A stretch of DNA of 64,000 bases from Streptomyces luteogriseus (GCF_014205055.1 NZ_JACHMS010000001.1:4774001-4838000), one strand, 5' to 3'; positions 17,205 through 25,451 are shown, counted from the first letter of the stretch. The notes: generated from the sequence alone by a model not told the origin. Program-made: numbers and translations.

Positions 17205-17413
17205 TCCGGATCCTCGTCGCCGGAGTCGGGTGGCCCGTAGAACCTCTCCGTCTCCTCGACGGCGGCCTGGAAGCGCTGATCGAAGTCATCTCGGATGAGC
17301 GTCCGGACGACATGGTCCTGGACGCTCATTCCCCTTTTCGCGGCATGGTGCCTGAGCCGTTCGAGCAGGTCCTGGTCTATTCGCAGGCTGAGCACACTGG
17401 TCCCCATGGCCAT
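17174..17413 (-). CDS. Ribbon-helix-helix DNA-binding protein, 79 aa
   Basis: Residues 5-45 read as a CopG/Arc-type ribbon-helix-helix: the strand TSVLSLRID, helix LLERLRHHAAKRG, turn MS and helix VQDHVVRTLIRD. The acidic tail could bind a partner. Such proteins are often antitoxins, but no toxin gene flanks it on this strand, so it may act as a stand-alone repressor. The ATG codons at 17413 and 17407 are both usable. Its end runs 31 bases into the permease gene. Confidence 0.65.
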   Translation of the reverse strand: MAMGTSVLSLRIDQDLLERLRHHAAKRGMSVQDHVVRTLIRDDFDQRFQAAVEETERFYGPPDSGDEDPDQVRPSAGIR

Positions 17414-17529
17414 GAGGGTCGCGGCACCGTTCGGTGCGGCGGGGCGCGTTCCGCCGCCGTGTCACCCATATGAGTGATGTCACGGTTCAGTGGCGGGCGT
17501 CACGGCCGTTCGTGCGCGTCCCGGCTGGT

Positions 17530-17559
17530 CTTTAGCGAGAGTAATGAGTTACGCTAAAG
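17530..17559. promoter_or_regulatory. Nested dyad operator at the marR start
   Basis: CTTTAGCG (17530-17537) and CGCTAAAG (17552-17559) form an 8-bp inverted repeat, with an inner dyad GTAA-TGAG-TTAC (17541-17552). It ends three bases before the ATG of the MarR gene, a position suited to autorepression of the marR-MFS operon. Confidence 0.65.
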
Positions 17560-17562
17560 AAC

Positions 17563-18000
17563 ATGCCGGACCTCAGCCATGGCGACGACGTAGCCGCCGT
17601 GAACTCCCTCCGATCCGCAGTGATGCGGCTGTCCCGTCGGCTCAAGCACCAGCGGGTCGACGAATCGCTCAGCCCCACCGAGATGTCGGTGCTGGGCACC
17701 CTGTCGCTGTGCGGCAGGGCCACGCCGGGCGAGCTCGCCCGCAAGGAGCACGTCCAGCCGCCGTCGATGACCCGCATCGTGGCGCTGCTGGAGGCCAAGG
17801 GGCTGGTCCGGCTGGAGCCGCACCCCGAGGACCGGCGTCAGAAGGTCGTCACACGCACCGAGCAGGCCGAGGCCATGCTCGAGGAGAGCCGCGCCAAGCG
17901 GAACGCGTTCCTGGCCACGCTGGTGGAGAACCTCGACGAGGACGAGTGGGCGAAACTGCGCGCCGCCGCCCCCGTGCTGGAGAAGCTCGCGCATCTGTAA
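17563..18000 (+). CDS. MarR-family transcriptional regulator, 145 aa
   Basis: The winged helix-turn-helix of MarR is clear. LSPTEMSVLGTLSLCGRATPG leads into ELARKEHVQPPSMTRIVALLEAKGLVR (recognition helix), and PEDRRQKVV forms the wing. N- and C-terminal helices supply dimerisation. A perfect dyad ends three bases before the ATG, so binding would block the promoter or start. The downstream MFS exporter starts 27 bases after the stop and is almost certainly co-transcribed, a common drug or metabolite-responsive arrangement. Confidence 0.9.
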   Translation: MPDLSHGDDVAAVNSLRSAVMRLSRRLKHQRVDESLSPTEMSVLGTLSLCGRATPGELARKEHVQPPSMTRIVALLEAKGLVRLEPHPEDRRQKVVTRTEQAEAMLEESRAKRNAFLATLVENLDEDEWAKLRAAAPVLEKLAHL

Positions 18001-18027
18001 GCAGTACGTCGCAAGGAGGCGAACCTT

Positions 18028-19392
18028 TTGAGTTCGGGACCCGGAGCAGCTTCCGCCCCCGCACCTGATCCCCACGATTCCCCGCCCGCCTCCGATCCGC
18101 TGACGCGCAAGTCCTCGATGTTCTCCTCCCTGAAGGTCAGGAACTACCGCCTGTTCTTCATGGGGCAGGTCGTCTCCAACATCGGCACCTGGATGCAACG
18201 CATCGCCCAGGACTGGCTGGTGCTCAGCCTCACCGGCTCCTCCGCGGCCGTCGGCATCACCACCGCCCTCCAGTTCCTGCCGATGCTGCTCTTCGGCCTC
18301 TACGGCGGTGTCCTCGTCGACCGGCTGCGCAAGCGGCCCACGCTGCTCGTGACGCAGTCGGCGATGGCGCTCACGGCGATCGCCCTGGCCGTCCTCACCC
18401 TCACCGGGCACGTCCAGGTGTGGCACGTGTACGTCGCAGCGTTCGCGGTCGGACTCGCCACCGTGGTGGACAACCCGGCCCGGCAGTCCTTCGTCTCCGA
18501 GCTGGTCGGCCCGGGGCAGTTGCAGAACGCCGTCAGCCTGAACTCGGCGAACTTCCAGTCCGCCCGCCTGGTCGGCCCCGCCGTCGCGGGCATACTCATC
18601 ACCGGCGTCGGCACCGGCTACGCGTTCCTCTTCAACGGCCTGTCCTTCATCGCGCCGCTCACCGGACTGCTGCTGATGCGCGCCCGCGAGCTGCACGTCG
18701 TGGAGCGCGCCCCGCGCGGCAAGGGACAACTGCGGGAGGGCGTGCGGTACGTCACCGGCCGCCCCGAACTGATCTGGCCGATCGTCCTGGTCGGCTTCGT
18801 CGGCACCTTCGCCTTCAACTTCCCCGTGTACCTCTCGGCGTTCGCGGACGACGTGTTCCACGCGGGGGCGGGCGCGTACAGCATGTTCAACACGCTGATG
18901 GCGGTCGGCTCGGTCGCGGGCGCGCTGCTCGCGGCACGGCGGGGCACGGCCCGGCTGCGGCTGCTGATCGTGGCGGCCATGGCCTTCGGCGCGCTGGAGA
19001 TCGTGGCGGCGACGACCCCCACACTGTGGATGTTCGCCCTGCTCATGGTCCCGCTGGGGCTGTTCGGCATGACGGTCAACGTCACCACGAACACCAGCAT
19101 CCAGATGTCCACGGACCCCGCCATGCGCGGCCGGGTCATGGCCCTCTACATGATGATCTTCCTCGGCGGCTCCCCGGTCGGTGCCCCGATCGTCGGCTGG
19201 ATCACCGATACCTACGGCGCCAGGGTCGGCCTCGCGGCCGGCGGTGCGGTGGCGGCACTCGCCGCGGCCGTCATCGGCCTGATCCTGGCCCGGCTCGGTA
19301 ACCTGCGGCTGTCGGTGGGCTGGCACGGCGGGCATCCCCGGGTGCGTTTCGTGCCCCGGGAGCAGCAGGAGGCGCTGGCCCCGGCGGCGTAG
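18028..19392 (+). CDS. MFS exporter of the DHA3/EntS type, 454 aa
   Basis: A TTG start is supported by a perfect AAGGAGG (18013-18019) eight bases upstream. After a Pro/Ser-rich tail of 30 residues come 12 TM segments. YRLFFMGQVVSNIGTWMQRIAQDWLV is the typical start of the DHA3 (EntS-like) subfamily; also visible are GVLVDRLRKRP (motif A) and DNPARQSFVSELVG. The inferred role is export of small molecules or drugs under control of the MarR gene just upstream. The C-terminal 35 residues are cytoplasmic. It converges on the Uma2 gene with a 7-base gap. Confidence 0.9.
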   Translation: MSSGPGAASAPAPDPHDSPPASDPLTRKSSMFSSLKVRNYRLFFMGQVVSNIGTWMQRIAQDWLVLSLTGSSAAVGITTALQFLPMLLFGLYGGVLVDRLRKRPTLLVTQSAMALTAIALAVLTLTGHVQVWHVYVAAFAVGLATVVDNPARQSFVSELVGPGQLQNAVSLNSANFQSARLVGPAVAGILITGVGTGYAFLFNGLSFIAPLTGLLLMRARELHVVERAPRGKGQLREGVRYVTGRPELIWPIVLVGFVGTFAFNFPVYLSAFADDVFHAGAGAYSMFNTLMAVGSVAGALLAARRGTARLRLLIVAAMAFGALEIVAATTPTLWMFALLMVPLGLFGMTVNVTTNTSIQMSTDPAMRGRVMALYMMIFLGGSPVGAPIVGWITDTYGARVGLAAGGAVAALAAAVIGLILARLGNLRLSVGWHGGHPRVRFVPREQQEALAPAA

Positions 19393-19399
19393 GGCGGCG

Positions 19400-19987
19400 T
19401 CAGTCCCGGGGGAACTCGCCGGTCTCGAGGACGAGCCCGACCACGGTCCCCGTCAGGTCGATCTCGTCCCCGAAGTCCAGGCTCAGTTCGCCCCGGTACT
19501 CGCCGTCCTTGGGCTTGGTGTGCAGATGCCAGCGGCCGGTGTACGGATCCACGATCAGGTACACCGGCACACCGGCGGCGGCATACGCGTCCTTCTTGGG
19601 GCCGTAGTCGTTGGCGCCGGTCTTCCTGGAGATCACCTCGGCTACGAACTCGACGTCCTGGTACCGACACAGCCCCTTGGCGTTCTCCGTCGCGCCCTCC
19701 GCCATCACCGTCACGTCGGAGGCGAAGCCGTTGAGGTGGCCCGGGTAGTCGACGCGGACGTCGGACCTCACGCGCTTGCGCGGATACTTGGCGCGCAGCT
19801 GCTCGACGATGTCCAGGATGATGTCCCAGTGAGTGGCCCGCTGAGGCGCCATAAAGATGTTCCCCCCGACGATCTCGACCTTGTAGCCCTCGGGGACCGG
19901 CATCGTCTCCACCCACTCGAACATCGTGTCGAGGGTGAGTTCACCGCTGCTGTCGGCCATCTCGATCCTGTCTGCAAGGACGGTCAT
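19400..19987 (-). CDS. Uma2-family (DUF820) putative endonuclease, 195 aa
   Basis: The ATG at 19987 gives MTVLADRIEMADSSG. The protein has the PD-(D/E)XK-like Uma2 fold. The family core is PSDV-like, here GFASDVTVM; then comes VEFVAEVISRKTGANDYGPKKDAY with the Glu and Lys of the active site, then VPVYLIVDPYTGRWHLH. Uma2 proteins are abundant in Streptomyces and cyanobacteria; nuclease activity is predicted from fold, not shown generally. The gene is alone, 96 bases downstream of a GNAT gene on the same strand. Confidence 0.8.
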   Translation of the reverse strand: MTVLADRIEMADSSGELTLDTMFEWVETMPVPEGYKVEIVGGNIFMAPQRATHWDIILDIVEQLRAKYPRKRVRSDVRVDYPGHLNGFASDVTVMAEGATENAKGLCRYQDVEFVAEVISRKTGANDYGPKKDAYAAAGVPVYLIVDPYTGRWHLHTKPKDGEYRGELSLDFGDEIDLTGTVVGLVLETGEFPRD

Positions 19988-20083
19988 CGTGGCGCTCCTC
20001 CCCGGCCGCACCCGCGGATGGAGCCGGCCGCGCAGTACAACGATACGCACGGTGACCGGGACACGCCCGGCCCTGGAGTCCGC

Positions 20084-20605
20084 CTACACCCTCCGGGCCA
20101 GCAACTGCCCCGGCCAGTCGTTCTCGCCGACCGTGAAGGCCTCGGTGCGGGTGAAGCCGTTGGCCTCGTAGTAGCGGACGAGCTTGCCGTCGTCGCCGGC
20201 ATAGCAGTCCACGCGCAGGAGGGAGATCCCGGCGCGGCGGGTCTCCTCGGCGGCGTGGGTCAGCAGGGCACTGCCCACGCCGTGCCCCTTGAATCGGCGG
20301 TCGGAGGCCAGCCAGTGGATGTAGCGCTCGGGTTCGCCGGGCTGCGGGAGGTGGGACAGGTAGGCGCCCGCCGATCCGGTGAGGGTGAGGGTGCCGGCCG
20401 GGACGCCGTCGACGTCGGCCATGAACACGCTGCCCTCCGCCATGTACCGGCCGACCGACTCCACCGTCTTCGGGCTCTGCGACAGCGGCTTCGTCCCCCA
20501 CTGCCCCGTGCGCCCCTGGGAGACCAGCCACTCCACGCAGCTGTCGAGCATGCCGAGTATCGCGGGAATGTCGTCGGGCCCGCCGTCCCGGATGGTGATC
20601 TGCAT
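20084..20605 (-). CDS. GNAT-family N-acetyltransferase, 173 aa
   Basis: The canonical start MQITIRDGGPDDIPAIL is followed by the acetyl-CoA binding core RRFKGHGVGSALLTHAAEE (motif A, R/Q-x-x-G-x-G/A) near residue 112. The C-terminal GDDGKLVRYYEANGFTRTE is the motif B segment with the typical Tyr. The substrate is unknown. Its ATG is only 25 bases from the divergent thpR start. Confidence 0.85.
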   Translation of the reverse strand: MQITIRDGGPDDIPAILGMLDSCVEWLVSQGRTGQWGTKPLSQSPKTVESVGRYMAEGSVFMADVDGVPAGTLTLTGSAGAYLSHLPQPGEPERYIHWLASDRRFKGHGVGSALLTHAAEETRRAGISLLRVDCYAGDDGKLVRYYEANGFTRTEAFTVGENDWPGQLLARRV

Positions 20606-20630
20606 CGCCCCATGGTGCCAGGCTGGGCTC

Positions 20631-21209
20631 ATGAGACTCTTCGCGGCCCTGCTGCCCCCGGACGACGTGTGCCGTGAACTCGGTTCCGTGGTAGACGAGT
20701 TGCGCCGGCAGCCCGGCGCCGACGGCATGCGCTGGACCGGTCGGCCCGGCTGGCATTTCACGCTCGCCTTCTACGGCGAGGTCGACGACGGGCTCGTCCC
20801 CGCGCTGTCGGAGCGGCTGGAGCGGGCGGCGCGCCGCACCGAGCCGTTCCCGCTGGCCGTACGGGGTGGCGGGCAGTTCGGGCACGGGAAGGCGCTGTGG
20901 GCCGGGGCCGGGGCCGAGGGGGACCTGGCGACCCTCCGGCTGCTGGCCGAGCGGGCCGAGGCGGCGGGGCGCAAGGCGGGGGTGCCGATGGGGGAGCACC
21001 GGCGGTACAAGGCCCACCTGACCGTGGCGCGGAGCCGGGCGGCGGGGGACGTGCGGGCCTTCCTGGACACCCTCGCGGGCTTCACGGGCCGGACCTGGAC
21101 CGTGCGGGAGCTCTGCCTGGTCCGGAGCCATCTGCCGGCGTCCGGGGTCGCGGGGGAGCAGCCGCGGTACGAGGCGGTCGGACGCTGGGCACTCGGGGGT
21201 GCCGGTTAG
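20631..21209 (+). CDS. thpR: RNA 2',3'-cyclic phosphodiesterase ThpR
   Basis: This 192-aa protein is of the LigT/ThpR (2H phosphoesterase) family, first described as 2'-5' RNA ligase. The protein opens MRLFAALLPPDD, and the two catalytic HxT motifs are WHFTLAFYG near residue 44 and AHLTVAR near 127. The active-site cleft is formed by duplicated halves. It hydrolyses 2',3'-cyclic phosphate ends of RNA. It shares a 25-base gap with the divergent GNAT gene and is followed 10 bases later by a 29-codon ORF. Confidence 0.9.
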   Translation: MRLFAALLPPDDVCRELGSVVDELRRQPGADGMRWTGRPGWHFTLAFYGEVDDGLVPALSERLERAARRTEPFPLAVRGGGQFGHGKALWAGAGAEGDLATLRLLAERAEAAGRKAGVPMGEHRRYKAHLTVARSRAAGDVRAFLDTLAGFTGRTWTVRELCLVRSHLPASGVAGEQPRYEAVGRWALGGAG

Positions 21210-21219
21210 GCTCGGTGCC

Positions 21220-21309
21220 GTGGACCCGAAAACCCGCAACCGGATCATGGCCGGTGTGCTCGTGCTGATGTTTCTCGTCGTCGCCCTCGCCTCCGTGATC
21301 GGGAGGTAG
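21220..21309 (+). CDS. Candidate 29-aa single-TM small membrane protein
   Basis: A GTG ORF of 29 codons reads a charged start (VDPKTRNRIMAG), a hydrophobic helix of about 17 residues and a final Arg before TAG. It lies 10 bases after thpR and could be translated by reinitiation. Size and composition fit the small membrane proteins annotated in streptomycetes. No strong Shine-Dalgarno is visible (GGTTAGGC only). Function unknown. Confidence 0.45.
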   Translation: MDPKTRNRIMAGVLVLMFLVVALASVIGR

Positions 21310-21339
21310 CGGGGCGGGGTCGCGCGGTCGGTCGTGTAC

Positions 21340-21412
21340 CGGCCGCGGGCCGGTGGGGGCTCGTCGCGCCCACGCGGCGGAGCCGCACATCGACACGGCC
21401 CCGCGCCCCTGA
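21340..21412. repeat. Streptomyces-type dispersed intergenic repeat
   Basis: This GC-rich segment contains GCGGCGGAGCCGC (a hairpin) and ends CCCCGCGCCCCT (21399-21410). On the other strand it reads AGGGGCGCGGGG followed by the GTGTCGATGTGCGGCTCCGC type sequence that I recognise from many streptomycete intergenic regions. The same AGGGGCGCGGGG core recurs at 51953. Confidence 0.5.
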
Positions 21413-21479
21413 AGGGCGTCGGGGAAACCGCGGACCTCGCCACACAGCCTCGCGCCCCGGAAGACGGGCGCCGGCCCGA

Positions 21480-22472
21480 TCACCAGGCGAAAGCCTCCGG
21501 GCTCGGGCCCGGGCCCGGGAAGATCTCGTCCAGGGCGGTCAGGAGTTCCTCGGAGAGCTCCAGCTCGGACGCGCGGACGGCGGAGGCGAGCTGCTCGGCG
21601 GTGCGCGGGCCGACGATCGGGCCGGTCACGCCGGGGCGGGTGAGCAGCCAGGCCAGGGCTGCCTCGCCGGGCTCGATGCCGTGCTTGTCGAGCAGGTCCT
21701 CGTAGGACTGGATCCGCGCCCGGGTGGCGGCGTCGTTGAGCGCGTCGGCCGCGCGGCCGGAGGCGCGGCGGCCGCCCTCGACCTGCTTCTTGAGGACACC
21801 GCCCAGCAGACCGCCGTGCAGCGGCGACCACGGGATGACCCCGAGTCCGTACTCCTGCGCGGCCGGGACGACCTCCATCTCGGCGCGCCGCTCGGCGAGG
21901 TTGTACAGGCACTGCTCGCTGACCAGGCCGATGGTCCCGCCGCGCCGGGCGGCGATCTCGTTGGCCTGGGCGATCTTGTAGCCGGGGAAGTTCGACGATC
22001 CGACGTAGAGGATCTTGCCCTGCTGGACCAGGACGTCGATCGCCTGCCAGATCTCGTCGAAGGGGGTGTCCCGGTCGATGTGGTGGAACTGGTAGACGTC
22101 GATGTGGTCCGTCTGGAGCCGCTTGAGGCTGGCGTCCACCGCCCGGCGGATGTTGACCGCGGAGAGCTTGTCGTGGTTGGGCCAGGCCGGGCCGTCGGCG
22201 CCCATGTTGCCGTACACCTTCGTGGCGAGGACGACCTTGTCGCGCCGTCCCTGGCCCTTCGCGAACCAGTTGCCGATGATGCTTTCGGTACGGCCCTTGT
22301 TCTCGCCCCAGCCGTACACGTTGGCGGTGTCGAAGAAGTTGATGCCCGCGTCCAGCGCCGCGTCCATGATGGCGTGGCTGTCGGCCTCGTCGGTCTGCGG
22401 GCCGAAGTTCATGGTTCCGAGGACGAGCCGGCTGACCTTGAGGCCCGTGCGTCCGAGCTGCGTGTACTTCAT
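21480..22472 (-). CDS. Aldo/keto reductase, 330 aa
   Basis: An NADPH-dependent AKR with the usual (beta/alpha)8 barrel. The tetrad is visible: Asp in NFFDTANVYG, Tyr in the same motif, Lys in VVLATKVYG, His in VYQFHHID. The C-terminal cofactor-binding segment is GPIVGPRTAEQL. The start MKYTQLGRTGLKVSRLVLGTM is canonical for the AKR11/12-like branch. Upstream, a dyad in a 19-base spacer resembles a MerR-type promoter. The substrate is not predictable. It is transcribed alone. Confidence 0.9.
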   Translation of the reverse strand: MKYTQLGRTGLKVSRLVLGTMNFGPQTDEADSHAIMDAALDAGINFFDTANVYGWGENKGRTESIIGNWFAKGQGRRDKVVLATKVYGNMGADGPAWPNHDKLSAVNIRRAVDASLKRLQTDHIDVYQFHHIDRDTPFDEIWQAIDVLVQQGKILYVGSSNFPGYKIAQANEIAARRGGTIGLVSEQCLYNLAERRAEMEVVPAAQEYGLGVIPWSPLHGGLLGGVLKKQVEGGRRASGRAADALNDAATRARIQSYEDLLDKHGIEPGEAALAWLLTRPGVTGPIVGPRTAEQLASAVRASELELSEELLTALDEIFPGPGPSPEAFAW

Positions 22473-22488
22473 GGTTCCCAGCCAACGT

Positions 22489-22506
22489 CTTGGAGTGCGC
22501 TCCAGG
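22489..22506 (-). promoter_or_regulatory. Possible MerR-type operator of the aldo/keto reductase gene
   Basis: TGGAG-TGCG-CTCCA is a dyad directly upstream of the start. On the coding strand TTGCCT and TGGCTG flank it with a 19-base spacer, the length typical for MerR-activated promoters. The -10 is a poor match. Confidence 0.35.
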
Positions 22507-22636
22507 CAAGCACGCCCGTGGGCGAGAGTGCTTTCCTCCACCCCTCCATGCGTCCGAACGGCACTGTTCGCCGACCAGCCGGTCGCGGGTCCGGTGGGCG
22601 AGGCGGGTGGCGCGCTCGTCGAGGCCGGCCGGACAG

Positions 22637-23311
22637 CTACGTCCCGTAAGGCCCGGCCAGGCCCCAGCCCTGGTGCATCGCCTCCGCGAAAGCCGCCGCG
22701 ATCTTGTGCTCGCCACTCGCGTTGGGGTGGGTGCCGTCGTAGGTGTCGGTGGCGACGTCGTACGAGGGCGGGGGCGAGGCCAGGAGCACGGGGGAGCCGG
22801 GTTCGTCGAGGTCCGCGGCCGTCTTGGCGAGGAGTTCGTTGAAGCGGGCGACCTCGCCGGCGAAGGGCGCGTCCGACTGGGCGCGGACGTTCGGGGTGAC
22901 CGGCAGCCACACCATCCGCACCCGGCGGTTCGCGGCCCGTGCCTCGGCCGTGAAGGCCCGGACGTTCTCGGCGGTCTGCTCGGCGTTCGTGTAGAAGCCC
23001 AGGTCGATCAGGCCCAGGGAGACCAGCAGCACGTCCGCGCGGCAGGACCGCACCGCGTCGCCGATCAGCGGCGCCATGTGCTGCCAGCCCTCGCCCCAGC
23101 CGGCCAGGTGGGAGCGCGGGAAGTCCGGTTCGGCGTAGGCGTACGACACCGGGGCGTCGGCGAGCTTGTCGTAGAGCGTCTCGCGCGGGCCGACGAGCGT
23201 GCACGGCCCGGCGTAGGAACGGCACAGGTGCTGCCACAGCCGGTAGCGCCATGTGTGTTCGCCCGTGCTCCCGATCGTCATGGAGTCACCGACGGGCATG
23301 AACCTGAGCAT
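22637..23311 (-). CDS. SGNH/GDSL hydrolase, 224 aa
   Basis: Block I is MPVGDSMTIG, where Ser in GDS is the nucleophile. The oxyanion Gly/Asn blocks are less clear (SLGLIDLGF), and block V is DGTHPNASGEHKIA with the Asp-x-x-His pair. No signal peptide is seen from the ATG at 23311, so it is probably cytoplasmic, unlike many Streptomyces SGNH lipases. Upstream frame extension to other starts lacks support. It is divergent from the surface protein gene. Substrate unknown, perhaps an ester or acetylated sugar. Confidence 0.8.
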   Translation of the reverse strand: MLRFMPVGDSMTIGSTGEHTWRYRLWQHLCRSYAGPCTLVGPRETLYDKLADAPVSYAYAEPDFPRSHLAGWGEGWQHMAPLIGDAVRSCRADVLLVSLGLIDLGFYTNAEQTAENVRAFTAEARAANRRVRMVWLPVTPNVRAQSDAPFAGEVARFNELLAKTAADLDEPGSPVLLASPPPSYDVATDTYDGTHPNASGEHKIAAAFAEAMHQGWGLAGPYGT

Positions 23312-23434
23312 CCGCTCATGATGAACGATCTCGGCGCCCGACGGGGTGTGAGCCGGAACACGCCCCATGTCCTGCCGTCGGTCCTGTGATCCGTTACGCC
23401 GGTGAACCGCCGAGCCGGATGGCAGGCTTGGGGC

Positions 23435-24409
23435 ATGCGCAGACCGTTCGCCCTTCTCGCCGCGGCCCTCCTCACGGGCGCCCTCGCCGTGCCCGCCTCC
23501 GCCGCCGACGGCGACGAGAAGTTCACGATCAAGGACCCGCGCATCACCGAGTCCAGCGGCCTGGCGGCCTCGCGGCAGCACCCCGGCATCTACTGGACGC
23601 ACAACGACAGCGACGACGGCGCGTACCTCTACGCCGTCGACAGCTCGACGGGCGAGACGGTCGCCACGATCACCATGTCCGGCGTCGGCAGTCCGCGCGA
23701 CGTCGAGGCCATCTCCATCGGGCCGGACAACCAGATCTACGTCGGCGACATCGGCGACAACCTCGGCGGCACCTGGCCGTACGTCTGGATCTACCGGCTG
23801 CCCGAGCCGAAGAACCTGCGCGACCAGACGATCAAGGCCACGCAGTACGTCGTGAAGTACTCCGGCGGTGCGCGGGACGCCGAGTCCCTGGTCGTGCACC
23901 CGAAGACCGGCCGCGTCTACATCGTCGACAAGAACGAGAAGGGCGGGCACCTCTTCGAAGGCCCGGCGGAGCTCTCCCCGTCCGGTGCGAACGTCTTCCG
24001 CCCGGTCGCCGCGGTCCCCGACCTGGAGGCCACCGACGCCACGCTCTCCCCGGACGGCGAACACCTCGTCGTACGCAGCTACTTCGGCGCGATCGCGTAC
24101 GACTGGAACGGCGGAAAGATCAAGAAGAAGGAACGCCTCGGCGTGCCGTTCCTCGGGCAGGGCGAGTCCGTCACATACACCGCGGACGGCAAGAGGCTGA
24201 TGTACGGCGCCGAGGGCGCGGACAGCCCGGTGGAGCCCCAGGACGCCCCCGGTGGCGGAGACTCCGACTCCTCCTCCGGCAGCGGGAGTTCGGCCACGTC
24301 CGAGAGCGGGGGAGACGGACTGACCGGCAACCTGAAGACGGGCGCGATCGCCGCGGGGGTCCTTCTGGTGGTCGTCCTGGGCGTGCGGGGGATGAGGCGG
24401 CGGGGTTAA
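23435..24409 (+). CDS. Surface-anchored beta-propeller-like protein, 324 aa
   Basis: A Sec signal peptide (MRRPFALLAAALLTG...) ends at ASA near residue 27. The mature part has repeated strands of the kind seen in TolB/YncE propellers (SSGLAASRQHPGIYWTHND, EAISIGPDNQIYVGDIGDN, ESLVVHPKTGRVYIVDK). A Ser/Gly/Glu-rich stalk follows, then a C-terminal TM helix (AIAAGVLLVVVLGV) and an RRRG tail that should hold it in the membrane facing out. I choose the ATG at 23435, since earlier residues would precede the signal. Function unknown. Confidence 0.78.
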   Translation: MRRPFALLAAALLTGALAVPASAADGDEKFTIKDPRITESSGLAASRQHPGIYWTHNDSDDGAYLYAVDSSTGETVATITMSGVGSPRDVEAISIGPDNQIYVGDIGDNLGGTWPYVWIYRLPEPKNLRDQTIKATQYVVKYSGGARDAESLVVHPKTGRVYIVDKNEKGGHLFEGPAELSPSGANVFRPVAAVPDLEATDATLSPDGEHLVVRSYFGAIAYDWNGGKIKKKERLGVPFLGQGESVTYTADGKRLMYGAEGADSPVEPQDAPGGGDSDSSSGSGSSATSESGGDGLTGNLKTGAIAAGVLLVVVLGVRGMRRRG

Positions 24410-24424
24410 CACCCCGCGACGGGT

Positions 24425-24455
<31 letters not shown>

Positions 24456-24571
24456 GCCGCGGCGCGCCCCCCGCTGCGGGGCAGGCCCGGGGCCGTGCCG
24501 GCCGTCCTCGCCCGGCCCGCCGCCGTCTCAAGGTCCCGACGGGCCCGTCCGGGCGGGACGGTGGGGTGCCC

Positions 24572-25342
24572 CTAGGTCCGGTGGGCCACCAGTATCTCCA
24601 GCCCGTCCAGGATCCGTTGCAGTCCGAATTCGAAGTGGTCGAACTCCGCGCCGAAGGCGTCCTCGGAGAGGGACGCCAGTACCGGGTAGCGGCCCGAGGT
24701 CATGGCCTTCTCCAGCGCCGGCACCTGCGCCTGCCAGAACTCGGCGTCCGTCAGGCCCGTCCGGCGCTCCGCCTCCTGTTCGTAGAGCTGCGTGCGCGCG
24801 GCCCCGACGACATATCCGTCGATCATGATGATCGCGGAAACCAGTTCGGGGTCGGTCAGCCCCATCGGGCGGATCCGGGTGAGGACCTTCTCCATGCCGT
24901 CGAGGGCGCTGGGGCCGAGGATCGGGCGGGACTGGTTGACCTGGAGCAGCCAGGGGTGGCGCCGGTAGAGGGCGAGGGTGGCGCGGGCCAGTGCCTCCAG
25001 GGCCCCCCGCCAGCCGTCGTCGCCGAGGTCGGCCGGGTTCTCGGAGGGGCGCTGCACCCGGTCCAGCATCAGGTCGAGCAGCTCGCCCTTGCCGGGCACG
25101 TACCGGTACAGCGACATGGTGCCGGTGCCGAGCTCCGCGGCGACGCGGCGCATGGAGAGCTTCTCCAGTCCCTCGGTGTCCGCCACCTGGATGGCAGCTT
25201 CCACGATCCGGTCCAGCGTGAGGGCCGGTTTGGGGCCCCGGCTGGGGCGGCGGCCGGTCTCCCACAGCAGTTCGAGGGTGCGGGCGATGTCGCCGCTGCC
25301 GCTGGTCTCCGTACCGCCCGTGCCACTCGTACCGCTCGTCAT
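24572..25342 (-). CDS. TetR-family regulator, TetR_C type, 256 aa
   Basis: After a 30-residue Gly/Ser/Thr-rich tail comes the TetR HTH: LTLDRIVEAAIQVADTEGL, then SMRRVAAELGTGTMSLYRYVPGKGELLDLML. The C-terminal ligand domain resembles the TetR class C-domain (ALARATLALYRRHPWLLQV, AIIMIDGYVVGAARTQ). It is divergent from a DrrAB-type ABC exporter, with a perfect inverted repeat between them, so it most likely represses itself and the exporter and is released by the exported compound. Confidence 0.9.
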   Translation of the reverse strand: MTSGTSGTGGTETSGSGDIARTLELLWETGRRPSRGPKPALTLDRIVEAAIQVADTEGLEKLSMRRVAAELGTGTMSLYRYVPGKGELLDLMLDRVQRPSENPADLGDDGWRGALEALARATLALYRRHPWLLQVNQSRPILGPSALDGMEKVLTRIRPMGLTDPELVSAIIMIDGYVVGAARTQLYEQEAERRTGLTDAEFWQAQVPALEKAMTSGRYPVLASLSEDAFGAEFDHFEFGLQRILDGLEILVAHRT

Positions 25343-25370
25343 GGAGCCAGCTTAAGGCGCCCGGCAAACA

Positions 25371-25412
25371 ACTGGGTACACCGTACGCGTAATCGGGTAC
25401 GCTGTACCCAGT
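25371..25412. promoter_or_regulatory. Double TetR operator between regulator and exporter
   Basis: ACTGGGTACA (25371-25380) and TGTACCCAGT (25403-25412) are exact inverted repeats. Within them are two GGGTAC-NNN-GTAC half-sites starting at 25374 and 25395, 21 bp apart; the second (GGGTAC-GCT-GTACCC) is a perfect dyad. Confidence 0.75.
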
Positions 25413-25451
25413 TCGGTGCCGAGGCGGCACGGGCGGACGGGAGGGGGCGGC

